This document shows, piece by piece, positions 17,125 through 24,615 of a stretch of DNA of 48,760 nucleotides; positions within the stretch are counted from its first letter, which is position 1, and each line of letters starts with the position of its first letter. Location of the stretch: positions 1 through 48,760 of the forward strand of contig DAIDJP010000009.1 in NCBI GenBank assembly GCA_027451285.1. Direction: 5' to 3'. The notes below the pieces were generated by a model. It was not told the DNA's origin, did no database searches, and saw only the letters and a list, made by a program, of their open reading frames with translations. Made by a program: the position numbers and the translations under genes. Source of the DNA: Acidimicrobiaceae bacterium (lineage in GTDB: Bacteria; Actinomycetota; Acidimicrobiia; Acidimicrobiales; RAAP-2).

Positions 17125-17285
17125 AACTCTCTCCTTGCACTCCGCGACGTCTCAGACGTCGCCACGGCAAGCAGGGCGCAAACTCCTCTAAACCCGGCAC
17201 GCGTAGCGCACCAAGGTGGACGTTGGACCTGCCAACCTCACTTGCTGTGAACTGGTACAAGGCTAGCAGACGGGCCCGGCGTCAA
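17125..17285 (-). promoter_or_regulatory. infC leader with palindromic hairpin and putative promoter
   Basis: On the minus strand a TTGACG (17285-17280) is followed by TGCTAGCCT (extended -10; hexamer 17265-17260), although the 14-base spacing between them is short. Transcription from there gives a leader of about 130 bases. The leader holds a perfect 8-bp inverted repeat with a 3-base loop (17144-17151 and 17155-17162, GCGACGTC/GACGTCGC) and a 5-bp hairpin at 17222-17236. The larger hairpin ends about 20 bases before the infC ribosome binding site and has no U-run, so it may act on translation or stability rather than as a terminator. Confidence 0.4.
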
Positions 17286-17375
17286 ACTCTTAGGCGCTCT
17301 TTAGCCAGCGCGACCGAGTTCCTTACACTCGCGGCGTACGTTTCTCCTCAGGGCGAAAGCTCTTCAGTTTCCGCC

Positions 17376-17426
17376 GGCGGTGGTGTACCTCCCAGCGCCA
17401 CCGCCGAGCGGAACTCCCACTACCGT
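17376..17426 (+). promoter_or_regulatory. Upstream region of the DUF1844 gene: inverted repeat and -10 box
   Basis: GGCGGTGG at 17376-17383 and CCACCGCC at 17398-17405 form a perfect 8-bp inverted repeat around a 14-base centre, a possible regulator site or hairpin between the divergent infC and DUF1844 genes. TACCGT at 17421-17426 lies seven bases before the GTG at 17434, the spacing of a leaderless promoter, although AGGGG between them could serve as a weak ribosome binding site. Confidence 0.35.
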
Positions 17427-17433
17427 AGGGGCC

Positions 17434-17703
17434 GTGGATGAGACCTCCCCCCTCGACGAGATCGCCGAACTGCGCGCCACGCCGGTCACCGACGTGCTCG
17501 CGACGCATATCTTTTACCTGATCCAGGTGGCTGCGGTACACCTAGCGGCCACGCCAGCCAACCTCGAGGACGCCGCCCTGGTCATCGACGTCGTGGCCGC
17601 GATCCTCGCCGCGGGTGGCGAACGCCTGGGCGAGCACGTCGATCTCTATCGCAACGCCCTCGCCGAGGTCCAGCAGGTCTACGTGCGCGCCGCTCGCCTC
17701 TAA
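17434..17703 (+). CDS. DUF1844-family small protein
   Basis: An 89-residue acidic, alanine-rich helical protein of unknown function. The pattern of a helix beginning TPVTDVLATHIFYLIQVAAVHL, then NLEDAALVIDVVAAILAAGGERLGEHVDLYRNAL, matches my memory of DUF1844 proteins, which in actinobacteria commonly sit beside infC, as here. Start chosen: GTG at 17434, after which the conserved part begins (DETSPLDEIAELRATPV). The frame is open further up to GTG 17380, but that stretch is proline-rich and lies in an inverted repeat. It ends one base before a large hairpin terminator. Confidence 0.7.
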   Translation: MDETSPLDEIAELRATPVTDVLATHIFYLIQVAAVHLAATPANLEDAALVIDVVAAILAAGGERLGEHVDLYRNALAEVQQVYVRAARL

Positions 17704-17741
17704 CGACACAGCCCCGCCGGTCTCCCGGCGGGGCTGTGTCG
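17704..17741. terminator. Bidirectional hairpin terminator
   Basis: A perfect 17-bp stem (17704-17720 with 17725-17741; outer sequence CGACACAGCCCC) closes a 4-base TCTC loop. It begins directly at the DUF1844 stop codon and ends 14 bases from the convergent livK stop, so it can terminate both. No clear U-run follows on either side, which is usual for GC-rich actinobacterial terminators. Confidence 0.85.
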
Positions 17742-17755
17742 CAACTGAGGTCTGG

Positions 17756-19123
17756 TTACTTCAGGTAACCCGGAATCGGCGTGATCTTCTGCTTAGAGAC
17801 GATGATCGGCGAGTTCGAGTAGTCGCCGGTCGTGTACTCGGCGTTCCCGAGCAGGGCCGCGAAGCGCGGCGACTGAGTCGGGTCCGATTCGGGAAGAATC
17901 CGTGCGATCGCACCACCCTGGAGTCCCTGGTGGTTCCGGGGCGAGTAGCTCAACGGGGTGAGCGACGGCGTCGCGAAATGCGTGGTCATCATCGCCTTGA
18001 CGATTCCCGCGCGCGTCACGTTCTTGCCCAGGGAGTGCAGCGCTTCGACGAAGGCCAGGCCCTCGCTGGCGCCGTAGACCATGTTCCCGTCAAGGATTCC
18101 CTTGAAGTGCCCCGAGTAGAAGTTCGGGAACCACGCGTGGGAGTTCTTCTCCTTCGTGATGATCTTGCGCAGCCAGACGTTCCAGGGGTTCGTCATGTTG
18201 TTCGCGGCCGGGTAGGGGTCCAGCGTGATCGCGTTGGCCTCCAGCGGGTTGTTCACCGACGAGGGGTCCGAGCCCACTGAGGAGACGACCCACTGGGGCG
18301 AGTAGCTCATCTTGTTGGCGGCGGCCATGATGTAGCTCGTGAGCGGTGGGATCGAGTCGAGCACGACCACCGTCGCGTTGTCGCCCTTGAGCGTGGTCAG
18401 GGCCTGGGTGATGTCCGAGAAGTTGCCCGTCACGCCGTCGAGCGGCGAGTACGTCAACTGGTCCTTGCTGGCGATCGAGAGCCCGCCAGCCTGAAGCCCG
18501 GCGAGGCCGTTGGCTCCGAAGTCGTCACCCTGGCCGATGACGCCCACCGTGGCGCCCTTCTTGTGGCCGAGGATCCAGCGCGCGAGGATCTTGCCCTCGG
18601 CCTGGTAGCTGGTCTGGTAGCCGAAGAGCATCGGGTAGCGCGCCTGGTTCCAGTCGGAGGATCCCGAGGACACGAAGAGGTCCGGCACCTTGTTCTGGTT
18701 CAGGTACCCGATGACCGAGTCCTGAGCGGCCGTTCCCAGCGAGCCCACCTCGGCGAAGACGTGGTCCTGGGTGACCAGGGTCTGGGTCTGGGTCAGGGTC
18801 GGCGTGTTGCCCACCCCGGCGGTGCAGCCGAGGGCGTTGATGTTGTAGCAGTCGTCCTTGCGCAGGTAGATGATCCGGCGCCCGTTGACGCCCCCGTGAG
18901 CGTTCACGTAGTCAAAGACCGCAGCCGTGGCGGCCGAGACCTCGGCGTAGCCCGCGGCGATGCCGCTGAGGGGAACCGTCGCGCCGATGGTGACCGTGTG
19001 AGCGGTGACACCCGGCGTGGACGCCGCCCCCGCACTCATGGCCAGCCCGGTACTCAGCATCCCGAGCGTCAGCGCCGAGGCTGACGCCAGGGTCGCCGCC
19101 CGGCGGATTCGAACTCGTGACAT
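17756..19123 (-). CDS. ABC transporter substrate-binding protein, branched-chain amino acid (LivK) type
   Basis: Extracellular receptor of the adjacent Liv-type transporter. The 455 residues have a Sec signal peptide (basic residues 3-8, hydrophobic stretch about 10-30, cleavage likely after the AGA near 37-39), then VTIGATVPLSGIAAGY, the standard start of type I periplasmic-binding folds. Unlike most Gram-positive receptors it has no lipobox cysteine at the cleavage site, so how it stays at the cell surface is unclear. Start: ATG with GGAGG five bases upstream. Ligand is uncertain: the family binds leucine, isoleucine, valine, but also urea, amides and aromatic compounds. It is the last gene after livM, 86 bases downstream. 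Confidence 0.9.
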   Translation of the reverse strand: MSRVRIRRAATLASASALTLGMLSTGLAMSAGAASTPGVTAHTVTIGATVPLSGIAAGYAEVSAATAAVFDYVNAHGGVNGRRIIYLRKDDCYNINALGCTAGVGNTPTLTQTQTLVTQDHVFAEVGSLGTAAQDSVIGYLNQNKVPDLFVSSGSSDWNQARYPMLFGYQTSYQAEGKILARWILGHKKGATVGVIGQGDDFGANGLAGLQAGGLSIASKDQLTYSPLDGVTGNFSDITQALTTLKGDNATVVVLDSIPPLTSYIMAAANKMSYSPQWVVSSVGSDPSSVNNPLEANAITLDPYPAANNMTNPWNVWLRKIITKEKNSHAWFPNFYSGHFKGILDGNMVYGASEGLAFVEALHSLGKNVTRAGIVKAMMTTHFATPSLTPLSYSPRNHQGLQGGAIARILPESDPTQSPRFAALLGNAEYTTGDYSNSPIIVSKQKITPIPGYLK

Positions 19124-19138
19124 ATGTTCCTCCCCTTC

Positions 19139-19207
19139 CACCCTCGCGGGTGAACAAATTTTGGTTACTTCTCAGTAACGGATTATCACAGTTTGAGCGT
19201 CATTATC
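19139..19207 (-). promoter_or_regulatory. livK leader: hairpins and GATAAT boxes in the livM-livK gap
   Basis: The 86-base gap has two small perfect hairpins on the minus strand: GTTACT/AGTAAC (19179-19174 with 19169-19164) and CACCC-GCGA-GGGTG (19152-19139), the second with a GNRA tetraloop ending about ten bases before the livK ribosome binding site. Two GATAAT sequences (19207-19202 and 19187-19182) could be -10 boxes. A separate livK promoter, or RNA processing that stabilises the livK message, would fit the usual excess of binding protein over permease. Confidence 0.4.
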
Positions 19208-19209
19208 GC

Positions 19210-20253
19210 TCAGCGCCTCACAAGACGACGAAGATAGGACCCAAGTCCCACCAATCCGCGCGGCGCCAGCATCATCGTGAGGATGAGTAGGACCCCGAAC
19301 ACGATGCCCTTCAAGTTCGCGCCGAAGGTCGAAGTCGGGTTCACGCCTGTCACCTTGTTGACGATCGAGACGATGTTGTCCGAGTACGAGTAGATCAGTC
19401 CACCGATCACGGCGCCGCTCAGCGTGCCAATGCCCCCCAGGACCATCAGAGTGAGCAGAAGGATCGACAAGGTGAGACCGTAGGTCTGGGGGGTCACGCT
19501 GCCCGAGAGCAGCGTCATCATCGATCCACCGAGCCCCGCATAGGCCGCGGAGATCACGAAGGCCAGCGTGCGGGTGCGCTGGAGGTTGACGCCCACCAGC
19601 TCGGCGGCCACCTCGTTGTCGCGCACCAGGCGCAGCGCGCGGCCCGTGCGCGAGCGAAACAGGTTGGCCATGAAGAAGAACGCGACGGCCGCCACGACGA
19701 TGGCCACGTCCGCGGGCCACTGCGCATTCGCCTTGACCAGCGCGTCCGAGCCAGAAAAGAGATTCGCGAACCACGACGGCGAGTTCAGGAAGTTGATGAA
19801 GAGACCGCCCGATCCCCCCGTAAGCGAGCGCGAGTCGATGGCCAAGGGCGCCACCGCGAAGGAGAACGCGAGGGTCATGCCGGCCAGGTAGGGACCGCGC
19901 AGACGCGTTGCCGGCAACGCCAGCACGAACCCGCTCACCCCTCCGAGGACCGTCGAGAGGAACAACGACCAGATGATCGGACTGGTCGTGTGGTGGTTCG
20001 CCCAGATGGCCGTCGTGTAGGCCCCGATCGCCATGAATCCCGCGTTGCCGAGCGAGACCTGGCCGCTCCATCCGATCAGCCAGCTCAGCCCGAGGATCAC
20101 GATCGACATCGCCGCACCGCCGGCCAGTTTCGAGTCGTCGAGGGGCGTCAGCACGAAGGTGATGGCGAGTGCGACCGCGCACAGCACCACGGTCGCGACC
20201 AGCCGGAAACCGGTGGGATAGCGCTGAGAGACCGTGCGAAACATCCTCGTCAC
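19210..20253 (-). CDS. Branched-chain amino acid type ABC transporter permease (LivM)
   Basis: Second membrane subunit of the Liv-type importer. About 347 residues with eight to ten membrane segments and the family block GWSGQVSLGNAGFMAIGAYTTA near residues 61-82, plus the cytoplasmic coupling loop GRALRLVRDNEVAAELVGVN. Start chosen: GTG at 20253, overlapping the livH stop as GTGA, the prevailing arrangement here; ATG three codons later (20244) is the alternative and is preceded by GACGAGG. A much longer in-frame reading upstream is a shadow of livH. Confidence 0.92.
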   Translation of the reverse strand: MTRMFRTVSQRYPTGFRLVATVVLCAVALAITFVLTPLDDSKLAGGAAMSIVILGLSWLIGWSGQVSLGNAGFMAIGAYTTAIWANHHTTSPIIWSLFLSTVLGGVSGFVLALPATRLRGPYLAGMTLAFSFAVAPLAIDSRSLTGGSGGLFINFLNSPSWFANLFSGSDALVKANAQWPADVAIVVAAVAFFFMANLFRSRTGRALRLVRDNEVAAELVGVNLQRTRTLAFVISAAYAGLGGSMMTLLSGSVTPQTYGLTLSILLLTLMVLGGIGTLSGAVIGGLIYSYSDNIVSIVNKVTGVNPTSTFGANLKGIVFGVLLILTMMLAPRGLVGLGSYLRRLVRR

Positions 20254-21143
20254 ACCCTTCGCGACACGTGCTTGGTGAAGAGACCCTGGGGACGCAGCGA
20301 AAGCCCGATCACCAGCACGATGACCCCCGAGAGCGGGGCGATGCTGGTGGACCAGAAGTCGAGGATGAACTGTTCGGTCAGGCCGATCGCCAGGCCGGCG
20401 ATGATGGCGCCGAGGGGCGACTCCAGCCCGCCCACGGCCGCCGCGATAAAGGCAGAGACGAAGATCCCGTCCATGTTGGTTGGCGCCAGGACCTGGCCGG
20501 TCGAGACGACGACCGCGGCCAACGTGCCCACGCCGGTCGAGAGGATCCAGCCCAAGGTGAGAAGGCGCCCCACACGCACGCCGAGCAGGCGTGACACCTC
20601 GGGCGCCAGCGCCGCCGCTCGCATCTGCAGTCCGAGGTTCGTGCGGCGAAAGAGCAGGGCGATGGCGATCACCACGATTGCGACCAGGGCCACCTCGTAG
20701 AAGATGAACGGCGAGACCAAGATGGTGTGACCCGCCGACTGGTAGTAGATCTGCGAGAACGGCGACGGCAGCATCGTGATGTTGGTCGTCCAGATCGAGG
20801 CGATCACGGCCTCGATCACGCCGAGGAATCCGATCATGACCACGATGGGATTGATCTCGGGCTTGCCGTAGAGGGGACGAATCAAGACCCTCTCGGTGAC
20901 CCCGCCCAAGACCATGCCCGTGACCACGGACAGCAACAGGCAGAGCCAGTAGTTCAAGCCGTGAAAGACCAGGTTCATCCCCACGAAGGTGGCGAACATG
21001 CCCATCGCGCCCTGGGCGAAGTTCAAGACGTGGGTGGACTGCCAGATGATCACCAGGCTCAGGGCGATCAGGGCGACGACCGCCCCGGTGGCCAGTCCGC
21101 CGAAGATATCGGTCATCACGCGTGAGGCGAGGAACGTTCCCAT
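20250..21143 (-). CDS. Branched-chain amino acid type ABC transporter permease (LivH)
   Basis: First membrane subunit, 297 residues, with about eight membrane segments. The motif STHVLNFAQGAMGMFATFVG (about 36-55) is the LivH hallmark, and RRTNLGLQMRAAALAPEVSRLLGV is the coupling loop that contacts the ATPases. The ATG shares one base with the livF stop (TGATG). The sequence resembles LivH of Liv, urea and amide systems about equally, so the substrate is left open. Confidence 0.93.
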   Translation of the reverse strand: MGTFLASRVMTDIFGGLATGAVVALIALSLVIIWQSTHVLNFAQGAMGMFATFVGMNLVFHGLNYWLCLLLSVVTGMVLGGVTERVLIRPLYGKPEINPIVVMIGFLGVIEAVIASIWTTNITMLPSPFSQIYYQSAGHTILVSPFIFYEVALVAIVVIAIALLFRRTNLGLQMRAAALAPEVSRLLGVRVGRLLTLGWILSTGVGTLAAVVVSTGQVLAPTNMDGIFVSAFIAAAVGGLESPLGAIIAGLAIGLTEQFILDFWSTSIAPLSGVIVLVIGLSLRPQGLFTKHVSRRV

Positions 21144-21850
21144 CAGGTGACCACTCCCAGGTAGTAGCGGCGCAGGCTCTCGTCGGCGGCGATTTCGGCG
21201 GCCGTGCCAAAGGCGGCGACCCGGCCCAGGTGCAACACCACGGCGTCGTGGGCGATGCGCAGCGCGCTCTTGGCGTTCTGCTCGACCAAGATCACGGTGA
21301 GGTCCTCGCTGGCGCACAGTTCGCTGATGGTGCGCATCATGTCCGCGGTCACCTGAGGGGCGAGACCGAGGGAGGGCTCGTCGAGCAACAAGACGCTGGG
21401 GCGTGCGATCAGTGCTCGGGCCATGGCGAGCATCTGGCGCTCGCCCCCCGAGAGGGTGGCGGCGTAGTTGCGCCGGCGCGACTCGAGGGCGGGAAACTGC
21501 GCGAACTGGCGCGCGATGCCCTCGGCGAGGTCCACCTTGCTCGCCAGTGCCCCCAGGCGCAAATTCTCCTCGACGGTCAACTCCTCGATCACTCCGCGCC
21601 CCTCGGGCACGTGTCCCACGCCGCGTCGCGCGATTTCCTCGGTGGCCGTTCCGATCAACTCGAACTCGCCCAGGCGAATCGAGCCCTGCCGGGGCTTGAC
21701 GAGGCCCGAGATCGTGCGCAGCAACGTCGTCTTGCCCGCGCCGTTGGCCCCGATGACGGTCGTGATCTTGCCGGTGGGCGCTTCGAAGGTGACGTCGCGC
21801 AGTGCGGCCACCGCGCCGTAGCTGACGCTCAGGTTCTCGACGCGGATCAC
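21143..21850 (-). CDS. Branched-chain amino acid type ABC transporter ATP-binding protein (LivF)
   Basis: One of the two ATPases. The 235 residues carry Walker A GANGAGKTT (34-42), signature LSGGE (133-137), Walker B LLLDEP (154-159) and a switch histidine/glutamine region ILVEQN. VPEGRGVIEELTVEENL is typical of LivF. The start is GTG in a GTGA overlap with livG. Confidence 0.94.
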   Translation of the reverse strand: MIRVENLSVSYGAVAALRDVTFEAPTGKITTVIGANGAGKTTLLRTISGLVKPRQGSIRLGEFELIGTATEEIARRGVGHVPEGRGVIEELTVEENLRLGALASKVDLAEGIARQFAQFPALESRRRNYAATLSGGERQMLAMARALIARPSVLLLDEPSLGLAPQVTADMMRTISELCASEDLTVILVEQNAKSALRIAHDAVVLHLGRVAAFGTAAEIAADESLRRYYLGVVT

Positions 21851-22623
21851 TCGTCCACCCCGAGGTACGCGGCCAACACCGTCTCGTCGTGGCTGATCTC
21901 TTCGGGCGAGCCCGCCGCGATCACCTGGCCGAAGTTCAGTACCACCAAGCGATGCACCAGGGGCATGACGAAGTCCATGTTGTGCTCGACCAAGAGCACG
22001 CTCGTCGTGGTACCGAGTTCGATGATCACGCGGGCGAACTCCTCGAGTTCGTTCTCGTCGAGGCCCGACGCGGGTTCGTCGAGCAGCAACAGGCTCGGCT
22101 GGACCATCAGGGCGCGCGCGACGGCGACCTTCTTCGCGATGCCGTAGGGAATCTCCCCGGGCAGCGACGCGGCGTAGCCGGCGACACCCAGGCGCTCGAG
22201 GTTCGACAGGGCCTCGGCGCGCAAGAGACGCTCCCCCCGAGAGGACCGCGGCAGCCCCAACGCTCCCCACAACACCCCGCCCCCGGGGCGGCTCTGGGCG
22301 CCCGCCATCACGTTCTCGAGCACGCTCAGTCGCTCGAAGAGACCCACCCCCTGAAGGGTGCGTGCGATGCCCGCGTGGGCCAGCTGGTGGGGGCGAAGAT
22401 CGCTTCGACCCAGGTGCGGGAAGCGCACGGTGCCGCTCTGGGGACGCAGGAATCCACAGACCACGTTGAACGCGGTGGTCTTGCCCGCACCGTTGGGCCC
22501 GATCAGTCCGACGATCTCGTTGGCGGCCACGTCAAAGGACACGTCACTGAGCGCGTAGAGCCCACCGAAGTGGACCGATACGTTCTCCACACTCAAGGTG
22601 AGTGCCCCCGTCGGCGACGTCAT
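21847..22623 (-). CDS. Branched-chain amino acid type ABC transporter ATP-binding protein (LivG), atypical signature
   Basis: The second ATPase, 258 residues: Walker A GPNGAGKT (42-49), Q-loop region ARTLQGVGLFERLSVLENV, Walker B LLLLDEP (178-184) and LLVEHNMDFVM with the switch histidine. The signature region reads IPYGIAKKVAVARAL (158-172) in place of the usual LSYGxQ(R/K)R, so the glutamine is lost while the glycine stays. It is the first gene of the liv operon. The start ATG is preceded eight bases up by TATGTT, a possible -10, with only GGAC as a weak ribosome binding site. Confidence 0.93.
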   Translation of the reverse strand: MTSPTGALTLSVENVSVHFGGLYALSDVSFDVAANEIVGLIGPNGAGKTTAFNVVCGFLRPQSGTVRFPHLGRSDLRPHQLAHAGIARTLQGVGLFERLSVLENVMAGAQSRPGGGVLWGALGLPRSSRGERLLRAEALSNLERLGVAGYAASLPGEIPYGIAKKVAVARALMVQPSLLLLDEPASGLDENELEEFARVIIELGTTTSVLLVEHNMDFVMPLVHRLVVLNFGQVIAAGSPEEISHDETVLAAYLGVDE

Positions 22624-22640
22624 AAGTGTCCAACATATCT

Positions 22641-22660
22641 CCCGGGCCCAGGCGCCCGGG
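22641..22660 (-). terminator. GC-rich hairpin ending the long pyr-to-rib operon
   Basis: CCCGGGC at 22641-22647 pairs with GCCCGGG at 22654-22660 (7-bp stem, 6-base loop). It lies five bases beyond the stop codon of the cold-shock-like gene and 17 bases before livG. No U-run follows. It is the only visible break between the two operons. Confidence 0.5.
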
Positions 22661-22665
22661 GATCT

Positions 22666-22872
22666 CTAGTTCACCAGGAGGTGAACGTCGGTCGCCTCGT
22701 CACGTCCCCGCTGGCCCACCGAACGGGTCGCACCGGCTCGAACACCCACGTCGATGCGTCGACCGCCCCCGCGAATGCTCACGCAGTGGAAGAAGAACCT
22801 CTCACCGTCGTCGGCCGCGAGGACTCCCCAGCCCGCGTGTTCATCGAAGTCGGCGACGACGCCCTCGATCAC
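22666..22872 (-). CDS. Small cold-shock-domain-like protein
   Basis: A 68-residue product: [20 protein letters not shown] at the start, then DDGERFFFHCVSIRGGGRRIDVG. The order GxVxxFD..xGWGxL..DDG..FFFHCxSI is that of a CspA-type nucleic-acid-binding barrel, with GWGVL in the RNP-1 position (usually KGFGFI) and FFFHC in the RNP-2 position (usually VFVHF). The C-terminal half keeps the basic residues and an EA pair but is divergent. GTG start overlaps the ribH stop as GTGA. It may be an RNA-binding protein tied to the rib genes; that link is inference. Confidence 0.7.
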   Translation of the reverse strand: MIEGVVADFDEHAGWGVLAADDGERFFFHCVSIRGGGRRIDVGVRAGATRSVGQRGRDEATDVHLLVN

Positions 22873-23408
22873 GAACGCGACGCGAGCTGGTCGACCAGCG
22901 AGATCATCTCGAGCGCGGTGAGTGCCGCCTCGCGGCCCTTGTTGGTGGCATCGGGCAACGAGCGAACCAGCGCCTGGTCGAGGTTCTCCGTGGTCAGGAC
23001 CCCGAACACCACGGGCACCCCGGTGGCGAGCTGGACGTCCTGGATGCCGCGCGCGCACTCCCCCGCGACCAGGTCGTAGTGCCCGGTGTCGCCGCGGATC
23101 ACGGCGCCCAGTGCGATGACCGCGTCGACCGGTCGCGGCGCGCCGATCATCGCCTGAGCGAGGAGTGGCAGTTCGAACGCGCCCGGCGCCCAGGCCAGGA
23201 CCACGTCGCGGCGTTCGACGCCGGCCTCGCTGAGGGCCACGAGCGCCCCCTCGAGGAGGCGAAGGGTGATCGTGCCGTTGAAGCGCCCCGCAGCAATGCC
23301 AATACGCCGGCCGCGGCCGTCGGTGTTCGCCGTGAGCGAGGTGCCGACGCGCTGGCCGACCTCGGCGAGGGAGGCCGGGTCGATCTCGGTGCTAACGGTC
23401 TTCTTCAT
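22869..23408 (-). CDS. ribH: 6,7-dimethyl-8-ribityllumazine synthase
   Basis: Condenses 5-amino-6-ribitylaminouracil with dihydroxybutanone phosphate. The 179 residues have the substrate loops [10 protein letters not shown] (73-82), [14 protein letters not shown] with the catalytic His110, and [14 protein letters not shown]. It has an N-terminal extension of about 30 residues before [11 protein letters not shown]. Its first 17 bases overlap the end of ribBA, so translation is coupled. Confidence 0.96.
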   Translation of the reverse strand: MKKTVSTEIDPASLAEVGQRVGTSLTANTDGRGRRIGIAAGRFNGTITLRLLEGALVALSEAGVERRDVVLAWAPGAFELPLLAQAMIGAPRPVDAVIALGAVIRGDTGHYDLVAGECARGIQDVQLATGVPVVFGVLTTENLDQALVRSLPDATNKGREAALTALEMISLVDQLASRS

Positions 23409-24615
23409 CCAGTCCCTCCAGCAGGTGACCGAGTCGTTCGCGCTTGGTGCGCAGGTAGTCGATGTTGAATTCCGTGGGCTTGCTCTCGATCGGCACGCGC
23501 TCGACGATGTTGAGGCCGAACCCCTCCAGCCCGCCGTATTTCGACGGGTTGTTGGTCATCAGACGCATGTTGGTCACCCCGAGATCCACCAGGATCTGCG
23601 AGCCGATGCCGTACTCGCGCGAGTCAACCGGCAGGCCGAGCTCGAGGTTCGCGTCGACGGTGTCCTTACCCTCTTCTTGGAGGGCGTACGCGCGAATCTT
23701 GTGACCCAGGCCGATGCCGCGCCCCTCGTGGCCGCGCAGGTACACGACGACACCGGCGCCCTCGGCGGCGATCTTGGCGAGAGCCGTGTGCAGCTGGGGC
23801 CCGCAGTCACAGCGCAGCGAGCCCATCACGTCGCCGGTCAGGCACTCGGAGTGCACGCGCACCAGTACGTCCTTGCCGTCGCTGATGTCACCGTAGACCA
23901 GGGCCAGGTGCTGCTCGCCGTCGAGCACGTTCTCGAAGACGTAGGCCTGGAAGGGACCGTGCTCGGTGGGCAGCGTCGCCTCCGCGACGCGACGCACCAG
24001 CTTCTCGTGGTGGCGCCGGTAGCGGATCAGGTCGGCGATCGTCACCAGGGGCAGACCGTGCGTCGCCGCGAAGACCTCGAGCTCGGGCAGGCGGGCCATG
24101 TCGGACTTGTCGGCCGAGACGATCTCACAGAGCACGCCCGAGGGGTATTTGCCCGCCAGGCGGCACAGGTCGACGGTGGCTTCGGTGTGCCCGGCTCGCT
24201 TCAAGACTCCGCCCTGGCGGTAGCGCAGCGGGAAGATATGCCCCGGACGGCTGAGATCGCTGGGACGCGTCGCCGGGTCGATGAGGGCGCGCACCGTCGC
24301 CGCGCGGTCGCCGGCCGAGATTCCCGTCGTCGTGCCGTGCCGGTAGTCGACGGTCACCGTGAAGGCCGTGCGCTGAGCCTCGGTGTTGGCCACGACCATG
24401 AGGGGTAGGTCGAGCTCGTCGGCACGCGCGGACTCGAGCGGCACGCAAAACACTCCGGAGGTGTACTCGAGGAAGAACGCCATCGATTCGGCCGTCACGT
24501 CCTCGGCGGCCATGATCAGGTCGCCCTCGTTCTCGCGGTCCTCGTCGTCGACGACCACGACCATGCCGCCGGCGCGCAGTTGCGCCACCGCCTCTTCAAT
24601 GCTTGAGAGCGCCAT
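23392..24615 (-). CDS. ribBA: Bifunctional 3,4-dihydroxy-2-butanone-4-phosphate synthase / GTP cyclohydrolase II
   Basis: Supplies both precursors of riboflavin. The N-terminal half (about 1-205) is RibB, with [12 protein letters not shown] for metal and ribulose-5-phosphate binding. The C-terminal half (about 206-407) is RibA, with [11 protein letters not shown] and RCDCG giving the three zinc cysteines and [10 protein letters not shown] for catalysis. At 407 residues both halves look intact. Its ATG shares a base with the ribD stop (TAATG). Confidence 0.96.
   Translation of the reverse strand: MALSSIEEAVAQLRAGGMVVVVDDEDRENEGDLIMAAEDVTAESMAFFLEYTSGVFCVPLESARADELDLPLMVVANTEAQRTAFTVTVDYRHGTTTGISAGDRAATVRALIDPATRPSDLSRPGHIFPLRYRQGGVLKRAGHTEATVDLCRLAGKYPSGVLCEIVSADKSDMARLPELEVFAATHGLPLVTIADLIRYRRHHEKLVRRVAEATLPTEHGPFQAYVFENVLDGEQHLALVYGDISDGKDVLVRVHSECLTGDVMGSLRCDCGPQLHTALAKIAAEGAGVVVYLRGHEGRGIGLGHKIRAYALQEEGKDTVDANLELGLPVDSREYGIGSQILVDLGVTNMRLMTNNPSKYGGLEGFGLNIVERVPIESKPTEFNIDYLRTKRERLGHLLEGLDEEDR

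Noticed and set aside
17380..17433. GTG 17380 as start of the DUF1844-type gene
   Set aside because: It would add 18 proline-rich residues and begin inside an inverted repeat; conservation seems to start after GTG 17434, which has a -10 box at leaderless spacing.
19210..21210. 666-codon minus-strand frame that seems to fuse an unknown domain to LivM
   Set aside because: The first half is the wrong frame of livH; LivM proper starts at 20253 or 20244, so there is no real fusion.
21143..22623. Assignment of the transporter to urea (UrtABCDE)
   Set aside because: Gene number and type are compatible, but no urease or urea genes are nearby and no substrate-specific residues can be judged by eye; left as Liv-type.
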